Source of the DNA: Streptomyces changanensis
GTDB lineage: Bacteria; Actinomycetota; Actinomycetes; Streptomycetales; Streptomycetaceae
Reading direction: 5' to 3'
Length of the DNA: 64,000 bases
NCBI RefSeq assembly: GCF_024600715.1
Contig: NZ_CP102332.1
Location: 558,001 to 622,000 of the forward strand
Below the pieces are notes generated by a model that was given only the letters and a program-made list of their open reading frames with translations, was not told the DNA's origin and did not search any database. A program made the position numbers and the translations under genes. This document shows positions 16,547 to 27,022 of the stretch, one piece after another. Position 1 is the first letter of the stretch. Each line of letters starts with the position of its first letter.

Positions 16547-17362
16547 TCAGCCCGCCTCGTCGGGTGGTTCCGGTGCCGCCGCCGGGTCCTCCCAGGGCGG
16601 GGGCGTGCGGCCGTCGGTCCAGGCGGCGAGGGCCTCCCCGTCCACGCAGACGATGCCGATCGTCTCGGCGTACTCGACGGCCGGCGCCGTGAACGTGCTG
16701 GTCGTCACGACGACCGCGACCTCCGCCCCGTGGACGGCGAAGCAGGTGCCACCGAAGCGCTGGAGGTCCTGCGAGCCGACGGGATTGTCGGCGGCGTACT
16801 GCTTGCACTGGACGATCAGCCGGCGGCCGTCGGGTGCCGTCGCCACGACGTCGGCACCCAGGTCGCCCGGGCCGCCGGACACCTCCGTCCGCGTGCAGCC
16901 GTCCCGTACGCACAGCGCGGCCACCGTGTGCTCGAAGCCGTACGCGTCGACCTCCTCGTGGTCGACGCTGTCGCCGTCCAGCCGGGGTACCGGCGGGGCC
17001 GGCGCGGCGCCTTCGACGGGGAGCACCGCCGTGACCTCGTCGGGGCCCGGGGGCGGGGCCTGCGCCGGGATCGCCGCCCGGCCGGGGGCGCGGCGCGTGG
17101 CGGCCCGGCCCGCCACGACGGCCGCGAGGACCACCATGACGAGCAGCAGGACGGGGCCGAACGCCCCGTCGGGCACGTGCCACACGGTGCGCACCAGCAA
17201 CGCCAGCCCGCCGACGGCCACCCCGACCAGCCCCAGGGCGAGCACCACGTCCCGCCAGCCGGCCCGCCGTGCCCCCGGCACCCTCGGCGCCCTCCGCGCT
17301 CTCGGCACCCTCTGGGCTCTCGGCGCCCTCGGCGCCCTCGTCGTCCTCTGCGGTACGGTCAC
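16547..17362 (-). CDS. Membrane-anchored Mrr-type restriction-endonuclease-domain protein
   Basis: A 271-residue protein. An Arg/Pro/Ala repeat-like N-terminus (about 1-35) precedes two membrane helices (VVLALGLVGVAVGGLALLV; VLLLVMVVLAAVVAG), a Pro-rich linker and a C-terminal Mrr-like PD-(D/E)xK nuclease domain (about 140-255). The nuclease motif is readable as GDLGADVV...RLIVQCKQYA, with Asp, Gln-x-Lys and the conserved GSQDLQRF and VVVTTSTFT parts. Membrane tethering makes classic restriction unlikely; similar proteins are common in Streptomyces with no known role. Start: GTG 17362 with AGGGAGGGGG upstream. Confidence 0.82.
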   Translation of the reverse strand: MTVPQRTTRAPRAPRAQRVPRARRAPRVPGARRAGWRDVVLALGLVGVAVGGLALLVRTVWHVPDGAFGPVLLLVMVVLAAVVAGRAATRRAPGRAAIPAQAPPPGPDEVTAVLPVEGAAPAPPVPRLDGDSVDHEEVDAYGFEHTVAALCVRDGCTRTEVSGGPGDLGADVVATAPDGRRLIVQCKQYAADNPVGSQDLQRFGGTCFAVHGAEVAVVVTTSTFTAPAVEYAETIGIVCVDGEALAAWTDGRTPPPWEDPAAAPEPPDEAG

Positions 17363-17533
17363 GCGGCACCCCCTCCCTGACACCCCGTCTGGCCCCGCCG
17401 CCCGGCGCCAAACCCCGCGGCCCGAACCGGCTCCCGCCCGGACCGGCTCCGGCCCGGCGGCCCGCGGGCACCGACACGCGTGCGCCGGGCCGCCGTCGCG
17501 AGGACGGCGGCCCGGCGAGGAGCGCGGGACGGG

Positions 17534-17884
17534 TCAGCAGTGACCGACGGCCGTCTGGTTGGCCACGAGCGACGAGTGGACGTAGCCGGTGCCCTTGTGG
17601 CTGCTCACCCGGAACCAGCGGTTCGACGCGTAGTTCGCGCTGGGCGGGTAGACCCACTGGCTGTCGAGCCAGCACTGCATGGACACGCCGGTGCCGTTGG
17701 TGAGGTAGCCGAGGGAGCCGCAGGAGGTGGAGGCGCAGGTGCGGAGGTTGGCGCCGCCGCTGTTGGAGGAGATGTGGCTGCCGGCCGCTTCGGCCGTACC
17801 CGCGCCGACGGTGAGGGCTGTCAGGGCGACGGCCGCCGCCGTGGCCAGTCCGGCACGGGTCCGCAGGAGGGTGGGTGTCCGCAT
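17534..17884 (-). CDS. Secreted SH3-like small protein
   Basis: A 116-residue exported protein. The first 34 residues are a Sec signal (RTRAGLATAAAVALTALTVGAGTAEAA). The mature part has NLRTCASTSCGSLGYLTNGTGVSMQC and RWFRVSSHKGTGYVHSSLV, the pattern of bacterial SH3 domains, with four Cys likely forming disulphides and a terminal Cys. SH3-type domains often bind cell wall, but this small protein has no catalytic domain. ATG 17884; upstream reads GGAAGGACACC. Confidence 0.82.
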   Translation of the reverse strand: MRTPTLLRTRAGLATAAAVALTALTVGAGTAEAAGSHISSNSGGANLRTCASTSCGSLGYLTNGTGVSMQCWLDSQWVYPPSANYASNRWFRVSSHKGTGYVHSSLVANQTAVGHC

Positions 17885-18030
17885 GGTGGTGTCCTTCCGA
17901 TCGGTGTGCGCCCCGGTGGCGCCCCATCAGGAAGTCACCCGGGTGGGGCACTCGGGAAGGGGAGACCCGCAGGTCGGACGGGTCCGTACGGCGGTCCGTA
18001 CAACTCCGTACGGCCGAGCGGCGGGCCGGC

Positions 18031-18226
18031 GCGGCGGGACTGGGCGCTGGTGCGCGGCGAGCGGGTGTCCCGGGCCACCCTGGTCCGGTTCGTCCGCAGC
18101 GCGGCGGAGCTGCGCCGACTGCTGGAGGGGGCGGGGTTCGCCCGGGTCGAACTTCTTCGGCGGCTTCGACGGCCGGCCCTACGACCAGGACGCCGAGCGG
18201 CTCGTGGTGCGGTGCGGGCAGGCTGA
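18031..18226 (+). pseudogene. Remnant of a SAM-dependent methyltransferase C-terminus
   Basis: One frame reads WALVRGERVSRATLVRFV and LRRLLEGAGFARVE, and after one extra base (near 18150) another reads FFGGFDGRPYDQDAERLVV. Joined, this is the usual ending of Streptomyces class I methyltransferases, including the final beta-hairpin and R-L-V strand. No catalytic (GxGxG) region exists upstream, so only the 3' end survives and it carries a frameshift. Confidence 0.65.
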
Positions 18227-18236
18227 CGGATCGGCG

Positions 18237-18262
18237 GGGCGCACGGTTCCGGCCGTGCGCCC
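18237..18262 (+). terminator. Hairpin terminator before the cobalamin leader
   Basis: GGGCGCACGG (18237-18246) pairs perfectly with 18253-18262 around a 6-base loop and is followed by TTT. It probably ended the lost methyltransferase gene and insulates the btu promoter. Confidence 0.6.
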
Positions 18263-18289
18263 TTTCGTCCCTGACGTGGCGAATCGTAG

Positions 18290-18485
18290 GATCATCTGGT
18301 CATCACCGCGACGGGAGACAGGAAGCCGGTGCGATTCCGGCACGGTCCCGCCACTGTGACCGGGGAGTGGACCCCACCGGAAGGCCACTGCGCACGCGCG
18401 GGAAGGCCGGGGGAACGTCGATCCGGGAGTCAGGACACTGGCCTGTCGCGGGCCCGATCCGAGGAGCGCGGACTCCGCAGGAGGC
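18290..18485 (+). ncRNA. Cobalamin (B12) riboswitch
   Basis: Conserved elements appear in order: ACAGGAAGCCGGTGCGATTC at about 18319, GGTCCCGCCACTGTGAC at about 18344-18360, GGAAGGCC at about 18399, and the B12-box-like GAGTCAGGACACTGGCCTG at about 18427-18445. A final GCGGACTCCGC element runs directly into AGGAGG (18479-18484), the ribosome site of btuF, so binding of adenosylcobalamin probably blocks translation. A possible -10 box, TAGGAT, lies at 18287-18292. Confidence 0.95.
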
Positions 18486-18490
18486 TTCAC

Positions 18491-19537
18491 GTGTACGACG
18501 GCTCGTCCCGTCCCCCCTTCCCCACCCCTGCCCGGGCGCGCGGGCGCGCCCTGGGCGCGGCGGCCCTGGCCGCCGTCCTCTCCGCGACCCTGCTGTCCGG
18601 CTGCGGCACCTCGCGCGGCGCGGACGACGGCCGCCCGTCCGCGGCGGCGCGGCCCGCGAAGGGCTTCCCCGTCACCGTCGACAACTGCGGCACGCGCACG
18701 ACGTACGACAGGCCGCCGGAGCGGGTGGTCACCATCCACCAGCACCCGGCCGAACTGCTGCTGGCCCTCGGTCTGAAGGACCGCATGGTGGGCACCGCCT
18801 TCCCCGACTCGGCGGTCCTGCCCCAGTACCGGAAGGACTTCGCGGCCGTCCCCCGACTCGCGGAGAAGGAGCCGTCCTTCGAGACGGTCCTCGACGCCGA
18901 ACCGGACCTCGTGTACGGCGGCTACGCCAGCGCGTTCGACGACAAGGCGGGCCGCTCCCGGGCGGCGTTCCGGGACGCGGGGATCGACACGTACCTGAAC
19001 CGCGAGTACTGCGGCGGCAGGAGCGTGTCCATGCGGGACACGTACGAGGAGATCCGTACCCTCGGCTCGATCTTCGGCGTGCCGGAGCGGGCCGACGCGC
19101 TCGTCGCCGACCTCCGCTCGCGCATCGACGAGGCGACGCGGGCGGTGAAGGGCGCCCCGCAGGTCCCGGTGTTCGTCTACGACAGCGGCGACAAGGCGGC
19201 GTTCACGGCCGGCGGCAAGGGGCTCGGCACCGAGATCATCCGGCTGGCCGGCGGCCGGAACGTCTTCGCGGACCTCGACGAGGTCTTCGGCGACGTGTCG
19301 TGGGAGCAGGTCGTCGCGCGCAAGCCCGAGGTCATCGCGATCTACGACTACGCGGGCGCGGGCGGCGTCGAGCAGAAGAAGCGGTTCCTGCTGGCGCAAC
19401 CGGCGCTCGCCGACGTGCCCGCGATCAGGAACAAGCGGTTCGTGGTGCTGCCGCTGACGGCGACGCTCGTCGGCGTCCGCCCGCCGTACGCGGTCGGGGA
19501 CCTGGCCAAGGCCCTGCACCCCGAGCGGTTCCGGTGA
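18491..19537 (+). CDS. btuF: Cobalamin ABC transporter substrate-binding lipoprotein
   Basis: A 348-residue extracellular lipoprotein of the BtuF/FhuD family. The signal ends in the lipobox LLSGC (Cys at about residue 37). The mature part has the two-lobe periplasmic-binding fold: TTYDRPPERVVTIHQHPAELLLALGLKD and later KPEVIAIYDYAG, ending in a TLVGVRPPYAVGDLAKALHPE segment. Sequence alone allows either a siderophore or a cobamide ligand; the riboswitch directly before it decides for cobalamin. Start: GTG 18491, six bases after AGGAGG. It overlaps btuC by GTGA. Confidence 0.9.
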   Translation: MYDGSSRPPFPTPARARGRALGAAALAAVLSATLLSGCGTSRGADDGRPSAAARPAKGFPVTVDNCGTRTTYDRPPERVVTIHQHPAELLLALGLKDRMVGTAFPDSAVLPQYRKDFAAVPRLAEKEPSFETVLDAEPDLVYGGYASAFDDKAGRSRAAFRDAGIDTYLNREYCGGRSVSMRDTYEEIRTLGSIFGVPERADALVADLRSRIDEATRAVKGAPQVPVFVYDSGDKAAFTAGGKGLGTEIIRLAGGRNVFADLDEVFGDVSWEQVVARKPEVIAIYDYAGAGGVEQKKRFLLAQPALADVPAIRNKRFVVLPLTATLVGVRPPYAVGDLAKALHPERFR

Positions 19538-20654
19538 CGGCCACCGCCCCCGCCGCCCCCGCCGACCGCACCGACCCCGGCCCCCGGGGCCGGGCGGGCG
19601 GCGGCGGGCCCCGCCGTGCCTCGTTCGCCTTCACCCTCGTCCTCCTCGGCGTCCTGCTGGTGGTCTCCGCGACGGCGGGCATGGCCATCGGCTCGGTGCG
19701 CGTGCCGCCGGGCGAGGTGTGGGGCATCGTGACGCACGCGCTGGGCGCGGACTGGTCCGAGCCGACGTGGTCGCGGGCGCGCGAGACGATCGTGCTCGAC
19801 GTGCGGGCGCCACGCGTACTGCTCGGCGTGGTCACGGGCGCGGGTCTCGCGGTGGTGGGCGCCGCCCTGCAGGCACTGGTGCGCAACCCGCTCGCCGAGC
19901 CGTACCTGCTGGGCGTGTCGTCCGGGGCGGCGCTCGGCGCCGTCAGCGTCATCGTCCTCGGCCTCGGCGTCTTCGGGGCGCTGTCCCTGTCGGTCGCCGC
20001 CTTCGCCGGCGCCCTGCTCGCCCTGCTCGTCGTGTACGCCACCGCCCGCGCGGGCGGGCGGATCACCTCCGTGCGGCTGGTGCTGTCCGGCGTGGCCGTC
20101 GCCGCGGTCCTCACGGCGGTCGTGGACCTGCTGCTGCTCACCTCCGGCACCGGCGACCAGGCCCGCGCGGTCCTCGCCTGGACGCTCGGCGGGCTCGGCG
20201 GCGTCCGGTGGGCCGGCCTGTGGCTGCCCGCGGCGGCGCTGCTGCTGGGGATCGGCGTGCTGCTGGTCCAGGCGCGGTCGCTGAACCTGCTGCTGTCGGG
20301 CGAGGAGGCCGCCGCGACGATGGGCCTGGACGTGGCCCGGTTCCGGGCCCGGATGTTCGTGCTGCTCTCCCTGGTGACGGGGGTCATGGTGGCGGCGACC
20401 GGACCGATCGGCTTCGTCGGGCTGATGCTGCCGCACATGGTGCGGGTCCTCGTCGGCGGCGACCACCGCCGGGTCCTGCCGACGGCCGCGCTGGGCGGGG
20501 CGGTCTTCCTCGTCTGGGCGGACATCGCGGCGCGGACCGTGGCCGCGCCCATGGAGATCCCCGTCGGCATCCTCACGGCCCTGTGCGGCGGGCCGTTCTT
20601 CCTGTGGCTGATGCGGCGCGACGCCCGGCGCGCCAGCGACCGGGGAGTGGTGGG

Positions 20655-20658
<4 letters not shown>
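19534..20658 (+). CDS. btuC: Cobalamin ABC transporter permease
   Basis: A 374-residue FecCD/BtuC-type permease with about ten membrane helices. Family motifs are readable: RAPRVLLGVVTGAGLAVVGAALQALVRNPLAEPYLLGVSSGAALG, EEAAATMGLDV (the L-loop that docks with the ATPase) and GPIGFVGLMLPHMVR near the C-terminus, with EIPVGILTALCGGPFFL last. A Pro/Ala-rich cytoplasmic N-terminus of about 35 residues precedes helix 1. It starts at GTG 19534 inside the btuF stop and overlaps btuD by ATGA, giving a tightly coupled btuFCD operon. Confidence 0.93.
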
Positions 20659-21485
<827 letters not shown>

Positions 21486-21893
21486 GGCCCGCCCGCGGGG
21501 GCGCCGTCCGGGTCACTGGGGGGCCGGTGCGGGGACGTGCGGCCCGCCCCGGACAGGAAAGGGCCGCCGCACCGCCGACGGCCGTACCGGGCGTAGGCAG
21601 CGGGCCGCCGGCGGGTACCGCGCCGACAGGGACGGCGCGGTGTGGGAGCCGGGCGCCACGGTCACGGGCCCGTGGTCGCGACGGCCCGCAGCCGGCTGTC
21701 CGGCGTCGACGACCGGGCACCTCGATGAGGCCGGGCGTGTCCTTCCCGACCGGATCCGGGAGCGCCCCGGGCGCACGCCGCGAACGCACGACCCGGGCGC
21801 GCGCACCGGCGCCGGCCCCGGCGGTCGGCCGGACGGAGGCGCGCGGGGGGCCGGCGGTGGCACACTGTGCGGGTCCCGGCGAAGGAGAACCGC
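21486..21893. other. Gene-free stretch upstream of corA
   Basis: I see no gene here. Open frames read as Arg/Gly/Pro-rich non-coding translation. Short GC palindromes (for example ACGGGCCCGT near 21662) could end the btu transcript. The last part, ending GAAGGAGAACCGC, is the corA ribosome site. Confidence 0.5.
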
Positions 21894-22988
21894 ATGTCCA
21901 TGGTCGGCAGCCTGCGCAAGGTCGCCCGCCTCGCCCGCGGCGGGCGGCGAGTCGACCTCAGCCACCCCGCCCGGTCGCCGCTCGGCAGCAGCGTCGTCAA
22001 CTGCGTCGTCTACCGGGGCGGGGTGCGGCAGGAGTGCGCGGAGGGCGTCGGGGAGGCCGTACGGCGGGTGCGGAAGCAGGGTGACGGATTCGTGTGGCTG
22101 GGTCTGCACGAACCGACCACGGAGCAGATCGCGGACGTCGCCGAGCTGTTCGGCCTGCACCCGCTCGCCGTCGAGGACGCCGTGCACGCCCACCAGCGGC
22201 CCAAGGTGGAGCAGTACGAGGACGTGCTGTTCGCCGTCTTCAAGACCGTCACCTACGTCGAGCACGAGGCGCTCAGCGCCGTGAGCGAGGTGGTCGACAC
22301 GGGCGAGCTCATGGTCTTCACGGGCCCCGATTTCGTCGTCACGGTCCGGCACGGCCGCCACGGCTCGCTGGGGCCGCTGCGCGAGACCCTGGAGGCCCTC
22401 CCCGAGCAGCTGGCCAAGGGGCCTTCGGCGGTGCTGCACGCGATCGCGGACCACGTCGTCGACGAGTACCTGGCCACCGCCGACGCCGTGCAGAGCGACA
22501 TCGACCAGGTGGAGATCGACGTGTTCGCGCCGCGCGGGTCGAAGCCCGTCGACCCGGGCCGCATCTACCAGCTGAAGCGGGAACTGCTGGAGCTGAAGCG
22601 GGCCGTGGTCCCCCTCGGCCGTCCGCTGCACCTGCTGTCGACGGGCACGAGCCGGGTGGTCGACCCGGAGATACGCGCGTACTTCCGTGACGTCGCGGAC
22701 CACCTGGCCCGCGTCACCGAGCAGATCCAGGGCTTCGACGGCCTGGTCGACTCCATCCTCCAGGCGCACCTCGCGCAGGTGACCGTCGCGCAGAACGAGG
22801 ACATGCGCAGGATCACCGCCTGGGCCGCGATCATCGCCGTCCCCACCATGGTCTGCGGGGTGTACGGGATGAACTTCACGCACATGCCGGAGCTGCGCTG
22901 GCGGTTCGGCTACCCCCTGACGCTCGCCGTGATCACGGCGGCCTGCGTCCTCATCCACCGCGGTTTCCGGCGCAACGGCTGGCTGTGA
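21894..22988 (+). CDS. corA: CorA-family magnesium/cobalt channel
   Basis: A 364-residue CorA protein. A large cytosolic domain (about 1-300) includes WLGLHEPTTEQIADVAELFGLHPLAVEDAVH, a hallmark of the family, and long charged helices. Two C-terminal membrane helices flank the selectivity motif YGMNF, followed by THMPE in the loop. It should form a pentameric divalent-cation channel. Start: ATG 21894 with GAAGGAG upstream; an in-frame GTG at 21867 is less likely. Substrate (Mg, Co or Ni) cannot be told from sequence. It lies next to a cobalamin uptake operon, but nothing proves a functional link. Confidence 0.95.
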   Translation: MSMVGSLRKVARLARGGRRVDLSHPARSPLGSSVVNCVVYRGGVRQECAEGVGEAVRRVRKQGDGFVWLGLHEPTTEQIADVAELFGLHPLAVEDAVHAHQRPKVEQYEDVLFAVFKTVTYVEHEALSAVSEVVDTGELMVFTGPDFVVTVRHGRHGSLGPLRETLEALPEQLAKGPSAVLHAIADHVVDEYLATADAVQSDIDQVEIDVFAPRGSKPVDPGRIYQLKRELLELKRAVVPLGRPLHLLSTGTSRVVDPEIRAYFRDVADHLARVTEQIQGFDGLVDSILQAHLAQVTVAQNEDMRRITAWAAIIAVPTMVCGVYGMNFTHMPELRWRFGYPLTLAVITAACVLIHRGFRRNGWL

Positions 22989-23043
22989 CACCGGTGCCCG
23001 TTTCCGCGCCGCCGGCGGGGGCAGGCGACCCCGGGAGGATGAA

Positions 23044-23883
23044 ATGAACACACGCATGTTCTCGCTGCCCGGCCGCATGTCGGCGCGCGGCGCGGCGAAC
23101 AGTTCGGCGGTCGGTGTCGCGGCGCGGTGGGGGCTCGCCGCCAGGGGTGTTCTCTACGTACTCATAGGGCTGCTCGCCGTGCGGATCGCGTTCGGCGAGG
23201 GTGACCAGCAGGCGGACCGGGGTGGTGCGCTCGCCGAGCTGTCGAAGCAGCCCATGGGCTCGCCGCTGCTGTGGGCCGTCGGCATCGGCCTGGTGGGCAT
23301 GGCGCTGTGGCGGCTCTCGGAGGCCCTGTTCGGCGCCGCGGGCGAAGGCGGGCACAAGGCGCGCAAACGCCTCATGTCCGCCGTCCGCTGCGTCTTCTAC
23401 GGGTTCGTCGCCTACTCGGTGCTGGCGTTCGCCGGTGGGGAGGGCGGCAGCGGGAGCGGCTCGGGCGACCAGCAGTCCGAGGACGTCACCGCGCGGGCGA
23501 TGGAGCTGCCCGGCGGCCGGTGGATCGTGGGCCTGGTCGGGGTCGGTATCGTCGTCGTCGGCGTCTGGATGGCCGTCCGGGCGGCGCTGCGCAAGTACCG
23601 CAAGCACCTGAAGGTCGGCACGATGTCGCGGCGGGCCCGTCAGTTCACGGACGTGACCGGGGTGGGCGGCGGTGTCGCGCGCGGCGCCGTGTTCGCGGTG
23701 GTCGGCGTCTTCGTGGTGCGCGCCGCCCTGACCTACGAGCCGGACGAGGCGAAGGGGCTGGACGACGCGTTGCGGTCCTTCGCCGCGACTCCGGTCGGCC
23801 CGTGGCTGCTGGTACTGGTCGCGTCGGGGCTCACGCTGTTCGGGCTGTTCTCCTTCGCGATGGCGCGGTGGCGCCGCGTGTGA
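23044..23883 (+). CDS. DUF1206 membrane protein
   Basis: A 279-residue protein with about six membrane helices arranged as three repeats of a two-helix unit (WGLAARGVLYVLIGLLAVRIAF; RLMSAVRCVFYGFVAYSVLAF; GGGVARGAVFAVVGVFVVRAAL), the pattern of the DUF1206 family. Function is unknown. A Gly/Ser-rich loop (GGSGSGSGDQQSED) lies between repeats 1 and 2. ATG 23044; upstream reads GGGAGGATGAA. It follows corA by 55 bases and may be co-transcribed. Confidence 0.88.
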   Translation: MNTRMFSLPGRMSARGAANSSAVGVAARWGLAARGVLYVLIGLLAVRIAFGEGDQQADRGGALAELSKQPMGSPLLWAVGIGLVGMALWRLSEALFGAAGEGGHKARKRLMSAVRCVFYGFVAYSVLAFAGGEGGSGSGSGDQQSEDVTARAMELPGGRWIVGLVGVGIVVVGVWMAVRAALRKYRKHLKVGTMSRRARQFTDVTGVGGGVARGAVFAVVGVFVVRAALTYEPDEAKGLDDALRSFAATPVGPWLLVLVASGLTLFGLFSFAMARWRRV

Positions 23884-23935
23884 CCCGCGGTCCACGCCGC
23901 ACACGACACCGCACGTGGCACCGCGTGCGCCGCGT

Positions 23936-23977
23936 GGGTCAGGGGCCCGGCCGTCGATACGGCCGGGCCCCTGACCC
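23936..23977. terminator. Bidirectional terminator between convergent genes
   Basis: A perfect 19-bp stem (23936-23954 with 23959-23977) around the loop CGAT. It lies 53 bases past the DUF1206 stop and 37 bases past the DUF1360 stop, so it can serve both. Confidence 0.8.
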
Positions 23978-24013
23978 GTCCCCCGCCCCCCGCCCTGGCG
24001 CGGCGGGCCGGGC

Positions 24014-24514
24014 TCACTCCCCGCCCGTGACCTTGTCCATCAGCCCGCTGTAGGCCAGCTGCAGGGCGTCCGCGCCGGCCAGGGACGCCATGACGGCCGT
24101 GACGGTGCGGGTCGCCCGCGGCCACACGCAGCGGCCGGCGGTGAGCGCGGTACCGACCCACAGGCTCATGCAGAACGGGCAGGTCAGCAGCTCCCCCACG
24201 GTGTGCCGGTGCCCCTCGCGCGACTCCTCGCTCACCTCGGCGGGCCCCTGCGGGCCCTGGTAGGTGGTGAACGGCGCTCGCAGCGGACTGGTGACCGCCC
24301 CCTTCGTCACCAGCCTGCTGAACCGGAACGTGGCGACCGCGGTCAGGGCGACGTCCATGGCGTCGTGCCGCTCGGGCAGCCGGCCGCGGCACCGGATCAG
24401 CGCGGCCCATGCCCCGGCGTACGCCGCGTAGCCGGCCATCGCGGCCGCGTATCCGCCGAGCGGCCGCTCGGCGTCTCCCTCGTAGGTCTCCCGGATGCCT
24501 TCGTCTGCTCCCAC
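24014..24514 (-). CDS. DUF1360 membrane protein
   Basis: A 166-residue protein matching DUF1360: DVALTAVATFRFSRLVTKGAVTSPLRAPFT near the middle and LLTCPFCMSLWVGTAL with the CPFC pair, then a hydrophobic tail segment. Related proteins occur in Bacillus sporulation genes (YjcA-like) and widely in Streptomyces; no reaction is known. Start: GTG 24514 after GAGAGGGG. The 309 bases upstream (24515-24823) hold no gene that I can see. Confidence 0.82.
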   Translation of the reverse strand: MGADEGIRETYEGDAERPLGGYAAAMAGYAAYAGAWAALIRCRGRLPERHDAMDVALTAVATFRFSRLVTKGAVTSPLRAPFTTYQGPQGPAEVSEESREGHRHTVGELLTCPFCMSLWVGTALTAGRCVWPRATRTVTAVMASLAGADALQLAYSGLMDKVTGGE

Positions 24515-24823
24515 CAGCGCCCCTCTCCTCGTTCGGGCGGCGGGTTGTCCGCGCGCCCTCTCCGTGCTCGTCCCGGCCCGTCACGGACCGGTACGGACGG
24601 CGGCCCGGCCCGCACCCCCGCGCCCCCGGCACGGACACGGTCCGGACGGGGACGGGACGGGAAGCGGTACGCCGCCTGCCCCTCCCCGGTGCCCATGGCG
24701 CCCGGGCACAAACGGAACCGGTGCGCCCGTCCCCCCAGGGCGTGACCGCGACGGCCACGCCGTCCCCGCTGGGCGGCTCCGGGGAGGGGCGACCTTCGGG
24801 CCGTCGCCGTCGCCGGCGCCGGG

Positions 24824-25150
24824 TCAGCGGAGGGCCGACCAGGTCCCCGCGCAGAGGGCGGCGGCGGTGAGGAGGGTGGCGGCGCCGGCGCACAGGAGGC
24901 GCCGGCGCAGGCGGTCGTAGTGCGCGGCGTACTCCTCGCGCAGCTCCCCGCAGCGGGCGGTGGTCCTCCCCAGCAGCCGGGCCGACGACTCGACGCGGTC
25001 CTCGGCGTAGAGCCGGGCGACCTCCTCGTGCTGGGCGGCGGTCAGCCACGGCATGCGGCGCGCGAACGCCTCGCCCTCCGCGCGGGCCTCCCGCGAGTGC
25101 GTCCGGTGGAGCGGGCGGCCTGCGCGGCGCGCGGCCCGGTGTGCGGTCAC
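24824..25150 (-). CDS. Small C-terminally membrane-anchored protein coupled to ctaD
   Basis: A 108-residue protein, basic and helical ([43 protein letters not shown], then [24 protein letters not shown]), with one C-terminal hydrophobic helix ([20 protein letters not shown]). The start GTG overlaps the ctaD stop (GTGA), so translation is coupled. I know no function; position suggests a role with the oxidase, which is inference. Confidence 0.7.
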   Translation of the reverse strand: MTAHRAARRAGRPLHRTHSREARAEGEAFARRMPWLTAAQHEEVARLYAEDRVESSARLLGRTTARCGELREEYAAHYDRLRRRLLCAGAATLLTAAALCAGTWSALR

Positions 25151-26880
25151 GGCCGTTCGTCGCGGTCGTCGTCGGTCAGGGGCGCCACGCCCATCCCCGG
25201 TTCGACGACGTCCCGGCGTCCGCCGGTGTCGGCCTTCACCAGCTGGGAGATCGCCGGGTGGTGCAGGTCGAAGGCGGGGGACTCGGAGCGGATCTGCGGG
25301 ATGGTGACGAAGTTGTGGCGCGGTGGCGGGCAGGAGGTGGCCCATTCGAGGGAGCGGCCGTATCCCCAGGGGTCGTCGACGTCGATCCGCTTGCCGACCT
25401 TGGCGGTCTTCCACACGTTGTAGAGGAACGGCAGCGTGGAGAGGCCGAGGAGGAACGCGCCGACGGACGACAGGGTGTTGAGGGCGGTGAAGCCGTCGGC
25501 GGCGAGGTAGTCGGCGTACCGGCGGGGCATGCCCTCCGCGCCGAGCCAGTGCTGCACGAGGAAGGTGAGGTGGAAGCCGATGAACAGGGTCCAGAAGTGG
25601 ATCTTGCCGAGGCGTTCGTCGAGCATCGTGCCGGTCATCTTCGGCCACCAGAAGTGGAAGCCCGCGAACATCGCGAACACGATCGTCCCGAAGAGGACGT
25701 AGTGGAAGTGCGCCACCACGAAGTACGAGTCCGTGACGTGCCAGTCCAGGGGCGGGGAGCCGAGGATGACACCCGTCAGGCCGCCGAAGAGGAACGTGAC
25801 GAGGAAGCCCACCGACCACAGCATCGGTGTCTCGAAGCTGAGTGACCCCTTCCACATGGTGCCGATCCAGTTGAAGAACTTCACCCCCGTGGGGACCGCG
25901 ATGAGGAACGTCATGAAGGAGAAGAACGGCAGCAGCACCGCACCGGTGGCGAACATGTGGTGCGCCCACACCGTCGCCGAGAGGCCCGTGATGGCGATGG
26001 TGGCCCCCACCAGCCCGATGTAGCCGAACAGCGGCTTGCGGCAGAAGACCGGGATGACCTCGCTGACCACGCCGAAGAACGGCAGCGCCAGGATGTACAC
26101 CTCCGGGTGCCCGAAGAACCAGAACAGGTGCTGCCACAGCAGCGCCCCGCCGTTCTCCGGGTCGAACACCTGCGCCCCGAACCGCCGGTCCGCCTCCAGG
26201 GCGAACAGCGCGGCGGCGAGGACGGGGAAGGCCAGCAGCACGAGGACCGACGTGAGCAGGACGTTCCAGGTGAAGATCGGCATCCGGAACATCGTCATGC
26301 CGGGCGCCCGCATGCAGATGATCGTCGTCATGAAGTTGACCGCGCCCAGGATCGTGCCGAAGCCGGCCAGGGCGAGACCCATGATCCACATGTCGCCGCC
26401 CACGTACGGCGTGCGCTCCCCGCCGCTCAGCGGGGTGTAGGCGGTCCAGCCGAAGTCCGCCGTGCCCTGGGGGGTGAGGAGACCGGCGACGACGATGAGG
26501 CCGCCGAAGAGGAACAGCCAGTACGAGAACATGTTGAGCCGCGGGAAGGCGACGTCGGGCGACCCGATCTGCAGCGGCATGATCGCGTTGGCGAAGCCGG
26601 CGAAGGTCGGCGTCGCGAACAGCAGCAGCATGACCGTGCCGTGCAGCGTGAACGCCTGGTTGTACTGCTCCGCCGAGACGAGCTGCAGACCCGGGCGCGC
26701 CAGCTCCGCGCGCAGCACCAGAGCCAGCAGGCCGCCGAAGAGGAAGAACGCGAACGACGTGATCAGGTAGAGGTGACCGATCTTCTTGTGGTCGGTCGTC
26801 GTCAGCCAGTCCACGACGACGCGCCCCCACCCCCTCCCCTTCACGGGGACCAGCGTGGTGGGCTCGGTGGTCATGGTCAT
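25147..26880 (-). CDS. ctaD: Cytochrome c oxidase subunit I (aa3 type)
   Basis: A 577-residue subunit I of heme-copper oxidase, the catalytic core that reduces oxygen to water at the membrane. About twelve membrane helices are readable. Ligand motifs: TLHGTVM (low-spin heme His), [10 protein letters not shown] (CuB His and cross-linked Tyr), HHMF (CuB His pair) and [10 protein letters not shown] (heme a3 and heme a His). Start: ATG 26880 with GAGG a few bases upstream; open frame continues to 27036. No subunit II, III or cytochrome bc genes are adjacent, so this is probably an additional ctaD copy outside the main cta-qcr cluster. It lies downstream of ctaG. Confidence 0.95.
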   Translation of the reverse strand: MTMTTEPTTLVPVKGRGWGRVVVDWLTTTDHKKIGHLYLITSFAFFLFGGLLALVLRAELARPGLQLVSAEQYNQAFTLHGTVMLLLFATPTFAGFANAIMPLQIGSPDVAFPRLNMFSYWLFLFGGLIVVAGLLTPQGTADFGWTAYTPLSGGERTPYVGGDMWIMGLALAGFGTILGAVNFMTTIICMRAPGMTMFRMPIFTWNVLLTSVLVLLAFPVLAAALFALEADRRFGAQVFDPENGGALLWQHLFWFFGHPEVYILALPFFGVVSEVIPVFCRKPLFGYIGLVGATIAITGLSATVWAHHMFATGAVLLPFFSFMTFLIAVPTGVKFFNWIGTMWKGSLSFETPMLWSVGFLVTFLFGGLTGVILGSPPLDWHVTDSYFVVAHFHYVLFGTIVFAMFAGFHFWWPKMTGTMLDERLGKIHFWTLFIGFHLTFLVQHWLGAEGMPRRYADYLAADGFTALNTLSSVGAFLLGLSTLPFLYNVWKTAKVGKRIDVDDPWGYGRSLEWATSCPPPRHNFVTIPQIRSESPAFDLHHPAISQLVKADTGGRRDVVEPGMGVAPLTDDDRDERP

Positions 26881-27022
26881 GCGGGACCTCATCCGGGCGG
26901 GGGCGGGGGCGGGGCACGGGACGCGGGACGCGGGGCCGTCTCCGACGGGGCGCGCCAGGGACAAGTTACGGACCATCGCCCTCCCCGGCGCGGTGGACGA
27001 GCCGTTTCGGGCACAAGACATC

